Positions 1 through 12,621 of a stretch of DNA of 64,000 bases are shown one piece after another. Each line of letters starts with the position of its first letter. Position 1 is the stretch's first letter. The stretch comes from Triticum aestivum (Eukaryota; Streptophyta; Magnoliopsida; Poales; Poaceae): assembly GCF_018294505.1 (NCBI RefSeq), contig NC_057811.1, positions 21,804,579 through 21,868,578 of the forward strand, written 5' to 3'. Below the pieces are notes generated by a model, which saw nothing but the letters and a program-made list of their open reading frames with translations, was not told the origin of the DNA and made no database searches. The translations under genes were made by a program, and so were the position numbers.

Positions 1-1491
1 CTTTGTACTTCGGCTGAAGTAACCATAGTATGATCCTCAGTCCGGAGGGAGCGCTTCTCACGCTCCCCTATAGAGGTGTGTGTCACGTATACCATGTTCA
101 CTGTTTTTACTTCGGGGGGAAATTGCTTCTGACCCCCGGTATTAGGTTGGTGAGTCTCTTTGTCGTCGCTATCAGCGGGCGGCCTCTTCCCCTTGTGTTC
201 GGCTTTGAGCTTGCCGGCCTCTTTGAAAACCCAACAACTTCTGTTGGTGTGATAGGCTGGTTTATCGGGGTTGCCATGAATCTGGCAGGGCCGATCCAAT
301 ATCTTATCTAGATTGGATGGTCCATCTCTGTTTGCCTTGAATGGCTTTTTCCGTCGACCGGGTTTGGGGCCACTGAATCCGGCATTGACCGTTGTGTCGT
401 GCATTCTTTCATTATCATTGCGACGTTTGTGTTTACTGTGTCGTGGCTTGCCATTGCCGTCTCGGACATCGGAAGTGCCCGGATCGCTGGCGCTGTTGCT
501 TCTATGAGCGACCTAGTTGTCTTCTCCCGTGCAAAAGCGGGTCATCAGAGCGGTAAGGGCTGACATGGATTTTGGTTTTTCTTGACCGAGGTGGCGGGCG
601 AGCCATTCGTCCCGGACGCAGTGTTTGAAGGCCGCTAGGGCTTCCACGTCCGGACAGTCGATGATTTTGTTCTTTTTAACTAAGAACCTATTCCAAAGCT
701 TTCTGGCTGACTCTCCGGGCCGCTGGACGATGTGACTTAAGTCATCGGCATCTGGTGGCCGGACATATGTACCTTGGAAGTTGTCGCGGAAGGCGTCTTC
801 CAAATCCTCCCAACTGCCAATAGAGTTTTTAGGCAGACTGTTTAGCCAGTGCCGAGTTGGCCCTTTGAGTTTTAGTGGAGGTATTTGATGGCATGAAGGT
901 CATCTCCGCGGGCCATATGGATGTGGAGAAGGAAATCCTCGATCCATACTGCGGGATCAGTTGTCCCATCATATGATTCGATATTCACGGGTTTAAACCC
1001 TTCTGGGAATTCGTGCTACATTACTTCATCTGTGAAGCAAAGAGGGTGTGCGGCGCCTCTATATTGGGCCACATTGCGACATTGTTCCGATGGAGTCCAT
1101 CTGCGGTTTTTGGCCCCTTGTCACGTCCGAATAGGTAGCCATCGTCATGTGTCGGGGCACGTCCTCGCGATCCGTAGATCGATCTAGTATGTCCTGCTCT
1201 ATTGTCCAGTTTGTGCCGCAAGTCGTAGGTATGTCCCCGAGCTGTTTTATCTCTGCCTTTACGGTGAGGTGGGGCGGGCTGGTGTTCGGCTTGAGTTGCC
1301 GCTTTGTCCCGTCCACATGGTGGTCGGTCAGCCGCATTGTGCGATGATGGTACGGGCTCTAGTGCCTCATCATCGAACTGAGGTAGCAATTTGCGCTTCA
1401 GGTAACTTTTGGCTGGGCGCTTTAGGCCGTATTCTTCGGCTGCTAGGACATCGGTCCATCTATTGTTGAGCAGATCTTGGTCAGCTTGCAG
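1..1491 (-). pseudogene. gypsy gag/protease continuation, frameshifted
   Basis: Minus-strand reading continues gag. At 1021-1491 the frame of the upstream ORF stays open. At 513-803 a second frame encodes a retrotransposon gag (capsid-type) segment with the motif GESARKLWNRF. From 512 to about 1 a frame encodes a basic stretch, then a LDKILDRPCQIHG-like sequence with CQIHG and NRSCWVF, which is the gag/protease linker of this element class. At least one nonsense codon and two frame changes separate the parts, so no working polyprotein is possible. The region continues past position 1. Confidence 0.6.
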
Positions 1492-2550
1492 CTACTGCTG
1501 CTTCTTTTTCAGGCTCCTTGTAGTGGCTATTAGCTGGCGCTTAAAGCGCTCCTGCTCGAGAGGTTCCTCAGGCACGAGAAAATCCTCGTTGCCAAGGCTT
1601 ACCTCATCCTCAGAGAGTGGAAGATAATTACTGTCCTCTGAGTCTTCGTTTATGGCCTGTTCGTCAGGGCTAACTTGCCCGTTTTCCCGTTCCTTCTGTT
1701 CGGAAGTTATCTCAATGGGGTCTTCATTATCTTCGGCATCGTCCGGAGTATTGTTTTCTCCCGTGCCAGTATTGCTGTCTTTTCCACGACGCGACTTAGA
1801 GCGGCGCCGCTGACGCCGGCGTTTTGGCTGTATCACAGGAGGTTCATCCTCAACTGGATCTTCTTTGTCATCGTCGTTAGTTCTTTTAGGTGTATCCACC
1901 ATGTACACGTCGTAAGAAGAGGTGGCCATCCAGCGTCCGGTAAACAACGGGTTTTGGCCCTGCTCCTCATCGGCATCGTCGTCCATACCGTCGATGTCTT
2001 CGGAGCCGTAATCGAGCGTGTCGGTTAAGTCTTCGACAGTGGCTATGAAGTTGGCGGTGGGTGGGAAGTGAAATTCTCCGCCATCAGGCTCCAGTTCGAA
2101 CCGGATATAATTCGGTTGTGAGCGCCCCACTAAGCAGAGCGCTCTTAACGAGTTTAACATGTCGCCCAGAGGCGAGTGCCAGAAAATGTCCGCGGAGCTG
2201 AATTCGACGATCGAAGACTGATCGAGCTCGACGCACGTGGACACACATGGTTCAGAACCTGTAGCCGGAAACGAGTCCGAGGCTCCGGTGACACGGATTC
2301 CACTCGAGGTTGGGTCTGTGTGCGGCTCTGACGCCGCTGAGACTGCCGCATCCGTGGCGGGGTTGAGCTTCCTGTATTTGGATGGCGCGATCTGCTCCGG
2401 ATCTAAGGCCAGTGCAGTTACAGGTGCTACCTCCTGCGTATGGTCTGATGACGGATTTACATCATGTTCATCATGGTGGCAGGGATCGGCTGCCACGGTC
2501 TCGAATCCGTCAAAGATCAAGTCTCCACGGATATCCGCGACGTAGTTCAA
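1492..2550 (-). pseudogene. gypsy gag polyprotein, N-terminal part with premature stop
   Basis: This open frame of 352 codons lies about 210 bp downstream of the LTR. It is hydrophilic and acidic. A basic patch (PKRRRQRRRSKSRRGK, about residues 243-258) is followed by a very acidic tail, as in the long N-terminal extensions of Triticeae gypsy gag proteins. The frame ends with a TAG at 1492 but continues open in the same frame to 1021, so this looks like one nonsense mutation rather than a natural end. Gag would form the virus-like particle that packages element RNA. The Met at 2550 is the first in a long open frame; I assign no domain to this N-terminal part. Confidence 0.65.
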
Positions 2551-2762
2551 GCTCCCAAATCAGACCTGACGGCCAGGGCGTAGCTGTCGATCTGCTCCAG
2601 ATGGCTAAGCGAGTTGGCCCGTAGTGCGAAGCCGCCGAATACGAAGATCTGTCCGGGAAGGAAGATTTCTCCTTGGACAACGTTGTTGTAGATGATTGAA
2701 GGGGCCATCGGAACCTTTTAACGACGGTACAGTGGAACTCTCGATGAAAGCACCAACGTCGG

Positions 2763-3152
2763 TGTCACAACCGGCGGATCTCTATGGAGGTAATACCCTA
2801 CTTCCTGCTTGATTGATCGTGATGAATATGAGTATTACAAGAGTTGATCTACCACGAGATCGTAATGGCTAAAACCCTAGAAGTCTAGCCTGTATGACTA
2901 TGATTATGATGATTGGCCTCTACGGACCTAGCCCTCCGGTTTATATAGACACCGGAGGGATATAGGGTTACATCAGGTCGGTTATAGAGAAAGGAATCTT
3001 CATATTTGGTTGCCAGGCTTGCCTTCCATGCCAAGGAGAGACCCATCCGGACACGGGAGAGAGTCTTCGGTCTTGTATCTTCACAACCCATTAGTCCAAC
3101 CCATGTCTAATAGGTCAGACATTCGAGGATCCCTTAGTCCAGGACTCCCTCA
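2763..3152 (-). repeat. 5' LTR of the gypsy element
   Basis: The interval has TG...CA termini on the minus strand (TGAGGG at 3152, ending TGTGACA at 2763), giving about 390 bp. A TATATAAA-like box lies near 2940-2946 on the minus strand, suitable as an LTR promoter. The outer end is fixed by the junction with copia A. The inner end is inferred from the CA terminus and could be off by some bases because no second LTR is available. Confidence 0.6.
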
Positions 3153-3169
3153 GGTACACCTTCTATCAC

Positions 3170-5049
3170 AGATCCGAAGGCAAGATATTCGTTGCTAAGA
3201 ATGGATCCTTTCTAGAGAAAGAGTTTCTCTCGAAAGAAGTGAGTGGGAGGAAAGTAGAACTTGATGAGGTAACTATACCTGCTCCCTTATTGGAAAGTAG
3301 TTCATCACAGAAATCAGTTCCAGTGATTCCTACACCAATTAGTGAGGAAGCTAATGATGATGATCATGAAACTACTAATCAAGTTACTACCGAACCTCGT
3401 AGGTCAACCAGAGTAAGATCTGCACCAGAGTGGTACGGTAATCCTGTTCTGGAAGTCATGTTACTTGACCATGACGAACCTACAAACTATGAGGAAGCGA
3501 TGATGAGCCCAGATTCCGCGACATGGCTTGAGGCCATGAAATCTGAGATGGGATCCATGTATGAGAACAAAGTTTGGACTTTGGTTGACTTGCCCGATGA
3601 TCGGCAAGCCATAGAGAATAAATGGATCTTCAAGAAGAAGACTGACGCTGATAGTAATGTTACTGTCTACAAAGATCGACTTGTTGCGAAAGGTTTTCGA
3701 CAAGTTCAAGGAGTTGACTACGATGAGACTTTCTCACCCGTAGCAATTCTTAAGTCTGTCTGAATCATGTTAGCAATTGCCGCATTTTATGATTATCAAA
3801 TTTGGCAAATGGATGTCAAAACTGCATTCCTTAATGGATATCTTAAAGAAGAGTTGTATCTGATGCAACCAGAAGATTTTATCGATCCAAAAGGTGCTAA
3901 CAAAGTGTGCAAGCTCCAGCGATCCATTTATGGACTGGTGCAAGCCTCTCGGAGTTGGAATATACGCTTTGATAGTGTGATCAAAGCATATGGTTTTATA
4001 CAGACTTTTGGAGAAGCCTGTATTTACAAGAAAGTGAGTGGGAGCTCTGTAGCATTTCTGATATTATATGTGGATGATATATTGTTGGTCGGAAATGATA
4101 CGGAATTTCTGGATAACATAAAAGGATACTTGAATAAGAATTTTTCAATGAAAGACCTCGGTTTAAGCTGCCTATATATTGGGCATCAAGATCTATAGAG
4201 ATAGATCAAGACGCTTAATTGGACTTTCACAAAGCACATACCTTGATAAAGTTTTGAAGAAGTTCAAAATGGATCAAGCAAAGAAAGGGTTCTTCCCTGT
4301 GTTACAAGGTGTGAAATTGAGTCAGACTCAATGCCCGACCACTGCAGAAGATAGAGAGAAAACAAAAGTCATTCCCTATGCTTCAGCCATAGGTTCTATC
4401 ATGTATGCAATGCTGTGTACCAGACCTGATGTGTGCCTTGCTATTAGTTAATAGGGAGGTACCAAAGTAATCCAGGAGTGGATCACTGGACAGCGGTCAA
4501 GAACATCCTGAAATACCTGAAAAGGACTAAGGATACGTTTCTTGTTTATGGAGGTGATAAAGAGCTCGTCGTAAATGGTTACGTCGATGCAAGCTTTGAC
4601 ACTGATCCAGAAAATCTAAGTCACAAAATGGATAAGTATTTATATTGAATGGTGGACCTGTCAGTTGGTGCAGTTCTAAACAGAGCGTCGTGGTGGGATC
4701 TACATGTGAAGCGGAGTACATAGCTGCTTCGGAAGTAGCAAATGAAGGAGTCTGGATGAAGGAGTTCATATCCGATCTAGATGTCATACCTAGTGCATTG
4801 GGTCCAATGAAAATCTTTTGTGACAATACGGGTGCAATTGCCTTGGCAAAGGAATCCAGATTTCACAAGAGAACCAAGCACATCAAGAGACGCTTCAATT
4901 CCATCCGCGATCAAGTCAATGAGGGAGGCATAGAGATTTGCAAGATACATACAGATCTGAATATTGCAGACCCGCTGACTAAGCCTCTCTCACGAGCAAA
5001 ACATGATCAGCACCAAGACTCCATGGGTGTTAGAATCATCACTATGTAA
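3170..5049 (+). pseudogene. copia A reverse transcriptase / RNase H relic
   Basis: Broken pol gene in four open pieces. 3239-3763 starts in the linker and gives the RVT_2 N-terminus (TWLEAMKSEMGSMYENK, VDYDETFSPVA). 3767-4198 carries QMDVKTAFLNG and the catalytic LYVDDILLVGND motif. 4179-4451 continues the palm and thumb after a frameshift. 4645-5049 is RNase H (TCEAEYIAA, ending ADPLTKPLS). A TGA at 3761-3763 replaces the conserved Arg codon of KSVRI, and there is a frameshift near 4170-4190 and a stop near 4449. The piece with YVDD keeps its catalytic residues, but the gene cannot make an active enzyme. The equivalent region of copia C allows alignment across the breaks. Confidence 0.85.
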
Positions 5050-5082
5050 TCTAGATTATTGACTCTAGTGCAAGTGGGAGAC

Positions 5083-6725
5083 TGAAGGAAATATGCCCTA
5101 GAGGCAATAATAAAGTTGTTATTTATATTTCCTTATATCATGATAAACATTTATTATTCATGCTAGAATTGTATTAACCGGAAACTTAGTACATGTGTGA
5201 ATACATAGACAAACAGAGTGTCCCTAGTATGCCTCTACTAAGACTAGCTCGTTAATCAAAGATGGTTAAGTTTCCTAGCCATAGACATGTGTTGTCATTT
5301 TATGAATGGGATCACATCATCAGAGAATGATGTGACGGACAAGACCCATCCGTTAGCTTAGCACTATGATCGTTTAGTTTACTGTTATTGCTTTCTTCAT
5401 AACTTATACATGTTCCTATGACTATGAGATTATGCAACTCCCGAATACCGGAGGAACACTTAGTGTTCTATCAAACGTCACAACGTAACTGGGTGATTAT
5501 AAAGATGCTCTACAGGTCTCTCCGATGGTGTTTGTTGAGTTGGCATAGATCGAGATTAGGATTTTCACTCCGATTGTCGGAGAGGTATCTCTGGGCCCTC
5601 TCGGTAATTCACATCACTATAAGCCTTGCAAGCAATGTGACTAATGAGTTAGTTACGGGATGATGCATTACGGAATGAGTAAAGAGACTTGCCGGTAACG
5701 AGATTGAACTAGGTATGATGATACCGGCGATCGAATCTCGGGCAAGTAACATACCGATTGCAAAGGGAACAATGTATATTGTTATGCGGTTTGACCGATA
5801 AAGATCTTTGTAGAATATATAGGAGCCAATATGAGCATCCAGGTTCCGCTATTGGTTATTAACCAGAGAGGTGTCTCGGTCATGTCTACATAGTTCTCGA
5901 ACCAGTAGGGTCCGCACACTTGACTTTCGATGATGATTTGTATTATGAGTTATGTGATTTGATGTACCGAAGATTGTTCCGAGTCCCGGATGAGATCACG
6001 GACCTGACGAGGAGTCTCGAAATGTTCGATACATAAAGATTGATATATTAGACCATGTTATTCGGACAACGGAAGTGTTCAGGATAGTTTCGGGTAAAAC
6101 CAGAGTATCGGAGGGGTTACCGGAACCGCCCGGGAAGCTATTGGGCCTCATGGGCCTTAGTGGAGAAGAGAGAGGGCCGGCCAGGAGGTGGCGCGCGCCC
6201 CCTTGCCCCAATCCGAATCGGACAAGGGGAGGGGCAGCACCCCCCCTCCTTCCTTCTCTCCTCCTCCTCCTTCCCCCTTCTCCTTGTGGAAGTAGGAAAG
6301 GGGGGGTGAATCCTACTTGGAGTAGGACTCCCCCCCTTGGGCGCGCTTCCCCTGGCCGGCCTCCTCCTCCCTCCCTCCTTTATATACGGGGAGGGGGCAC
6401 CCCATAGACACACAAGTTGATCTTTAGCCGTGTGCGGTGCCCCCCTCCAAAATTTTACACCTCGGTCATATTGTCGTACTGCTTAGGCGAAGCCCTGCGC
6501 CAGTAACTTCATCATCACCATCACCACGCCGTCGTGCGGACAAAACTCTCCTTCAGCCTCAACTGGATCAAGAGTTCGAGGGACGTCATCGAGCTGAATG
6601 TGTGCAGATCGCGGAGGTGCCGTGCGTTCGGTACGTGGATTGGTTGGATCACGAAGACGTTCGACTACATCAACCGTGTTACTAAACGCTTCCGCTTTCG
6701 GTCTACGAGGGTACGTGGACACACT
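5083..6725 (+). repeat. copia A 3' LTR, truncated at its 3' end
   Basis: It starts TGAAGGAAATATGCCC just after a polypurine tract (AAGTGGGAGAC, 5072-5082). The usual first bases in this group are TGTTGG, so two substitutions are present. The LTR aligns with the C LTR (29112-30888) in order and ends within ...GTACGTGGACACACT, about 100 bp before the expected terminus, at the point where copia B begins. Confidence 0.8.
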
Positions 6726-8471
6726 TGTTGGGTAACGTAGCAATAATTCAAAATTTTCCTATGTGTCACCAAGATCAATCTAGGAGATACTAGCAATGAG
6801 AGAGAGGGAGTGCATCTTCATACCCTTGAAGATGGCTAAGTGGATGCGTTACAAGAACGCGGTTGATGGAGTCGTACTCGCGGCGATTCAAATCGCGGAA
6901 GATCCGATCTAGCGCCGAACGGACGGTGCCTCCGCGTTCAATACACGTACAGCCCGGGGACGTCTCCTCCTTCTTGATCCAGCAAGGGGAGAGGAGAAGT
7001 TGAGGGAGAACTCCAGCAGCACGACGGCGTGGTGGCGATGGAGCTCGTGGTTCTCCGGCAGAGCTTCGCTAAGCACTGTGGAGGAGGAGGAGGAGTTGGA
7101 GGAGGAGAGGGCTGCGCCAGGCAAGGGGTGCGGCTGCCCTCTCTCCCTCACTATATATAGGGGGAAGGGGGTGGAGGAGGCGCCCTAGGGTTCCCTAGGG
7201 GAGGGGCTGCGGCCACAGGGAAAACCCTAGATGGGTTTGGGCGCCCCCATCCCTGGGAAACTTGCCCCCCAAGCCGGGAGGGGTGGCTGCCCTAGGGGAG
7301 GCGCCCCCACCTATCCACGTTACGTGAGAGGGGTTGGGAGGGGCCCACATCCCCTTAGTGGGCTGGTGTGCCCCCTCCCCTTGGCCCATAAGGCCCCCAA
7401 CACTTGCCGGGGCCTCCGAAACACCTTTCGGTCACGCTGGTCGTCATCTGGTACTCCCAAAACAATTCCTGACTCCTATACCCTTCGTCCAATATATCGA
7501 TCTTCACCTCCGGACCACTCCGGAGTTCCTCGTCACGTCCGGGATGTCATCCGGGACTCCGAACAACCTTCGGTAACCACATACTATTTCCCATAACAAC
7601 TCTAGTGTCACCGAACCTTAAGTGTGTAGACCCTACGGGTTCGGGAACCATGCAGCCATGACCAAGACACCTCTCCGGCCAATAACCAAATAGCGGGATC
7701 TAGATACCCATATTGGCTCCCGCATGTTCCACGATGATCTCATCGGATGAACCACGATGTCGGGGATTCAATCAATCCCGTATACAATTCCCTTTGTCTA
7801 TCGGTATGTTACTTGCCCGAGATTCGATCGTCGGTATCCCAATACCTCGTTCAATCTCGTTACCGGCAAGTCTCTTTACTCGTTCCGTAACGCATGATCC
7901 CGTGGCTAACTCCTTAGTCACAATGAGCTCATTATGATGATGCATTACCAAGTGGGCCGAGAGATACCTCTCCGTCATACGGAGTGACAAATCCCAGTCT
8001 CGATTCGTGCCAACCCAACAGCCACTTTCGGAGATACCTGTAATGCACCTTTATAGCCACCCAATTACGTTGTGATGTTTGGTACACCCAAATCATTCCT
8101 ACGGTATCCAGGAGTTGCACAATCTCATGGTCTAAGGAAATGATACTTGACATTAGAAAAGCTCTTAGCAAACGAACTACACGATCTTGTGCTATGCTTA
8201 GGATTGGGTCTTGTCCATCACATCATTCTCCTAATGATGTGATCCCGTTATCAATGACATCCAATGTCCATGGTCAGGAAACCATAAGCATCTATTGATC
8301 AACGAGCTAGTCAACTAGAGGCTTACTAGGGACATGTTGTGGTCTATGTATTCACACATGTATTACAGTTTCCAGTTAATACAATTATAGCATGAAGAAT
8401 AGACAATTATCATGAACAAGGAAATACAATAATAACCATTTTATTATTGCCTCTAGGGCATATTTCCAACA
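6726..8471 (-). repeat. copia B 3' LTR
   Basis: 1746 bp with TG...CA ends (TGTTGGAAATATGCCC on the minus strand at 8471; ...TACCCAACA at 6726). A TATATATAG box lies at about 7153-7160. Only about 190 bp of the matching 5' LTR remain at 26363-26550. Confidence 0.85.
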
Positions 8472-8489
8472 GTCTCCCACTTGCACTAG

Positions 8490-10176
8490 AGTCAATAATC
8501 TAGTTCACATCACTATGTGATTGTAATGAATCCAACACACATGGGGTTTGTCCATATCTCGCTTGTGAGAGAGGTTATTAGTCAACGGGTCTGAACCTTT
8601 CAGATCCGTGTGTGCTTTACAAATCTCTATGTCATCTTGTAGATGCAGCTACCACGTGCTACTTGGAGCTATTCCAAATAACTACTCTACTATACGAATC
8701 CGGTTTACTACTCAGAGTCATCCGGATAAGTGTCATAGTTTGCATCGATGTAACCCTTTACGGCGAACTCTTTTACCACCTCCATAATCAAGAAAATTCC
8801 TTAGTCCACTAGTTACTAAGGATAAGTTCGAACGCTGTCATGTGATCCATTCCTGGAGCACTATTGTACCCCTTGACTAACTCATGGCAAGGCACACTTC
8901 AGGTGCGGTACACAGCATAGCATACTGTAGAGCCTACGTCTAAAGCATAGGGGACGACCTTCGTCCTTTCTCTCTCTTCTGCCGTGGTCAGATCTTGAGT
9001 CTTACTCAATACTCACACCTTGTAATACAGCCAAGAACTCCTTCTTTGCTGATCTATTTTGAACTCCTTCAAAATCTTGTCACGGTATGTATTTATTTGA
9101 AAGTACTATTAAGCGTTTTTGATCTATCCTTATAGATCTTGATGCTCAATGTTCAAGTAGCTTAATCCAGGTTTTCCATTGAAAAACACTTTTCAAATAA
9201 CCCTGTATGCTTTCCAGAAATTCTACATCATTTCTGATCAACAATATGTTAACAACATATACTCATCAAAAATTCTATAGTGCTCCCACTCACTTCTTTG
9301 GAAATACAAGTTTCTCATAAACTTTGTAAAAACCCAAAATCTTTGATCATCTCATCAAAGCGTACATTCCATCTCCGAGATGCTTACTCCAGTCCTTAGA
9401 AAGATTGCTGGAGCTTTGCATACTTGTTAGCATATTTCAGGATTGACAAAACCTTCTGGTTGTATCACATACAACCTTTCCTCGAGAAAATCATCGAGGA
9501 AACAATGTTTTGACATCCTATCTGCAAGATTTCATAAATAATGCAGTAACTGCTAATATAATTCCAACAGACTCTTAGCATCGCTACGAGTGAGAAAGTC
9601 TCATTGCAGTCAACTCCTTGAACTTGTCGGAAAACATCTTAACGACAAGTCGAGCTTTCTTAATGGTGAAACTTACCATCATTGTCCGTCTTCCTTTTAA
9701 AATCCATCTGCACCCAACAGCCTTACGACCATCAAGTAGTTCTTCCAAAGTCTATACTTTATTTTTTATACATGGATCCTCTCTCGGATTTTATGGCCTC
9801 GAGCCATTCGTTGGAATCTGGGCCCACCATCGCTTCTCCATAGCTCGTAGGTTCATTGTTGTCTAGCAACATGACTTCCAAGACAGGATTACGTACCACT
9901 CTGAAGTAGTACGCATCCTTGTCGTCCTACGAGGTTTGGTAGTGACTTGATCCGAAGTTTCATGATCACTATCATAAGCTTCCACTTAAATTGGTGTAGG
10001 TGCCACAGGAACAACTTCCTGTGCCCTGCTACACACTAGTTGAAGTGACGGTTCAATAACCTCATCAAGTCTCCACCATCCTCCAACTCAATTCTTTCGA
10101 GAGAAACTTTTCCTCGAGAAAGGACCCGATTCTAGAAACAATCCCTTTTGCTTCCTGATCTGAGACAGGAGGTATA
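8490..10176 (-). pseudogene. copia B RNase H and reverse transcriptase relic
   Basis: Translated on the minus strand the stretch gives the same order as copia A in reverse. Near 9780-9890 it shows the RVT_2 entry (LDNNEPTSYGEAMVGPDS, EWLEAIKSE). RT and RNase H remnants extend down to the polypurine tract. Many stops and frameshifts are present and no open frame longer than about 80 codons follows the gene. It was the copy-out enzyme of B and is now inactive. E interrupts it at the boundary of the IN/RT linker. Confidence 0.65.
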
Positions 10177-12321
10177 TGTAGGGGAACGCAGCAGAAAACA
10201 AAAATTTTCCGACCTACGCACCAGCCCAGGACCACTATGGAGATTGCATACATGGTTTGATCTTTTTCGTTACCGACTCGTAGCGCAGCGGGAAGTAGAG
10301 TCGATGACGATCGGCAGTGCAGATCCCCGCAGCTAGGATTTACAACCTCCCAACCGCGAGGATGTATACCCTCATCTGCTCCTCAGACAGCCCTCCAGGA
10401 GGCGGTCGAACAGCCCCCCGGACGGTGTCGCGGACAGCCCTTCGGGAGGACCTTCGAAACTCGAACGGTCACTCGGACAGCCCTTCGGGAGGACCTTCGA
10501 AACTCGGACGGTCACACGGACAGCCCTTCGGGAGGCACTCACGAACTAAGACCGAAACTACGATCTCTCTACAGAGTTGCACACATACGGTGTCATCTAT
10601 CCGGCAGGGCTTCGCCGTCCAGAACTAGTTCCTGCCGGAACCCAGACAGCCTTACGGCTCTACGAAACTCTTTTCGTGGGAGGGAGAGAAGAAGCCAGAT
10701 AATGCATGGCATGTGTATGAGAGCAAGGGATGAGTGTGGAGGGCTGCCCCTCCACCTCTATTTATAGGAAATCCCAAGGGGGTAGGGTAGTTTCACAAAA
10801 AACCCAAAATGCACATGAATGAAGTCCTTCCACAAGGACCTAGGAGTGAAACCAAGGAACAAGAGGGTCCCCAAGGGGGGATACCCCATGTGGACGGCCA
10901 CACCCCCATGAGGGGCACAAAAAATGGCTCCTATCCATCCATGTCATCCCCAAGATCTTTTGGAGCAAAGCCCCAAAAGGTGGCTTTCCATAAAGTAACC
11001 ATAAAGCTGATTTTCACTATTCACGACGACATTTTTCAGCGTCTGATCGAACTGAAAATATTTATGTGGGCTAAGAACATTTCCAGTACTCACTAAAATG
11101 ATTTTCAACGCGTTCCGAAACAATTCCGGTTTTAGTGATTTTCATCTGCGAAACGCATCTGAAGTGGCTCCGGCAGCTCCGGAACATTTCCGGTTTTTAT
11201 CTCAGAAAATTCCAAAAAGCTTCCAGAATGATTCTGGCATCCTCCAAGAATTATCAGGCATGTGCCGAAACCAATTTGACTTAATGGTGTATCCCGAAAC
11301 AACTTTTCGGTATCATCGAAACTTATCCGATGACCTCTCTCTGCGGTACGATTCCGCTATCCGAAACTTTTCGGTGTCCGAAACTTTTTCGGTGATTTTC
11401 TCTCAGACTCCCTGTCTAGTATTCAGCAGATAGATGACCCTTAAGCGTGTGACCCTATAGGTTCGGTGAAGTATAGACATGACCCGGAACCCCTTCCGAT
11501 CAATGATCAACATCGGAGCCGTGCACACCCATATTGACCCCTATACCCACACGAATGAATATTCGAGTGAACCTCCAGTTGCCGTGTGCTATTCCTGTTG
11601 CTTCGCGATATGTTACAAATACCCGAGGTGAGACATGTTGGCATTCCTGTGGATCAACAACTTGTCCACTATGCTAGCTACCTCATTACCGGTATTGTTC
11701 TCTTTTCTCGTTATCGTGTTCCGGCATCCCCGTGATCAAATCACAAAGTGTCTGGCCAAACGATGATGGATACCGTAACACCGAGAGGGCCCAGAGATAT
11801 CTCTCCATCGTCGGAGGAGCAAATCCCAATCTTGAGCTATCAAGTTACTTGACACACTTTTCCATGAACCCGTAAGCCGCCGTAATAGCCACCCATTTAC
11901 GGATGACGTTTAACAAACCCCAAAGTTCATGAAGCAAGCATGAAGAAACTCGATACTCTCATGGTCTAAGGAATCATGCAAACGTTAACCATCTCTGTGT
12001 TATGTACCAATAAACTTGTGACGAATGAATCTCATAGCATAACATCATGCCGGGTCGATTCAACACAAATGTTCTCTTAACATTGTGCCCTCAAGGTTGC
12101 TGACATAGACATGCCCATGATCAGGAAAACATAACCATCATGCAACACTTGAATACATGTTACCGTTTATTATTCCACACGTGCATATGAGTCTTCCTCC
12201 GAGCCTCGTGGTTATTGCAGACTCGAGAACCATAGCAGCTATAGCATGGAACATAAACATAATTATGAACTCGGAGATAAATAATATCATTTATTATTGC
12301 CTCTAGGGAATATCTCCTACA
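10177..12321 (-). repeat. copia E 3' LTR
   Basis: TG...CA ends (TGTAGG at 12321 on the minus strand, CCCTACA at 10177). It has a TATA box (TATAAATAG on the minus strand, about 10758-10766) and internal short repeats GGACAGCCCTTCGGGAGG near 10430-10535. It lacks 25 bp that are present in the other E LTR and in both D LTRs (break near 12150), so this copy suffered the deletion. Confidence 0.92.
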
Positions 12322-12342
12322 GACTCCCACTTGCACTAGAGT
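12322..12342 (-). other. polypurine tract of copia E
   Basis: On the minus strand GCAAGTGGGAGTC immediately precedes the 3' LTR. The same tract precedes the D 3' LTR at 59328-59340. It primes plus-strand DNA synthesis. Confidence 0.75.
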
Positions 12343-12621
12343 CAATAATCTAGTTAATGCTAATGCACTTTACACCTGTGGCACACCGGTGTAAATATGC
12401 TTCGCTTGTGGTATAGCCTGATGTCCAACGGATCTGACGACTTCAGTTCCGTGTGTATCTTTGCATGTCCTCGCGTTTTCACGTTTTCACAAAATTCATA
12501 TTTTGTGTGGACTTGGCTTTGTATGTATGTGAATCACAGGTCGAACCTAGATTCCTCAGACTGAGTTATGGAGCAACTACCTGAAGTAGTGTCCCATTGT
12601 CAAAAGCCATCTTGGAACTAT

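Larger units (their letters stand above)
1..3152 (-). mobile_element. Ty3/gypsy LTR retrotransposon, 5' part, cut by window edge
   Basis: Read on the minus strand this begins with an LTR (TGAGGGAG..., 3152 downwards) followed by a leader and gag. Pol and the 3' LTR lie beyond position 1. The right boundary is sharp: position 3153 resumes copia A in its integrase/reverse transcriptase linker, so this element inserted into A. The target duplication should be GGTAC (3153-3157), but the other copy is outside the window. The gag-like proteins are of a type common in Triticeae gypsy elements; I do not assign a family name. Confidence 0.8.
3153..6725 (+). mobile_element. Copia A: Ty1/copia (Angela/WIS/BARE1-like) 3' half
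   Basis: Plus-strand remnant holding the reverse transcriptase, RNase H, polypurine tract and most of the 3' LTR. The 5' part should lie left of the gypsy insertion outside the window. Its 3' LTR stops at 6725, where copia B begins, so A is the older host of both the gypsy element and B. The last part of the A LTR is not found to the right of B and was probably lost in the deletion seen at about 26549. Confidence 0.85.
6726..10176 (-). mobile_element. Copia B (minus strand), left part: 3' LTR and pol
   Basis: Left part of a minus-strand Angela-like copia. It holds the complete 3' LTR (6726-8471), polypurine tract (8472-8485 on the complement), and degraded RNase H and reverse transcriptase. 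It is split by copia E at 10177 and continues at 22991. The five bases before it (ACACT, 6721-6725) are the presumed target duplication; the partner was lost with the truncated right end. Confidence 0.85.

Noticed and set aside
10317..11433. Frames repeated at 10317, 20956, 53612 and 61065 (MQIPAARIYNLPTARMYTLI...)
   Set aside because: They lie in the four LTR copies of E and D. Their recurrence is explained by the LTRs and they hold no domain.
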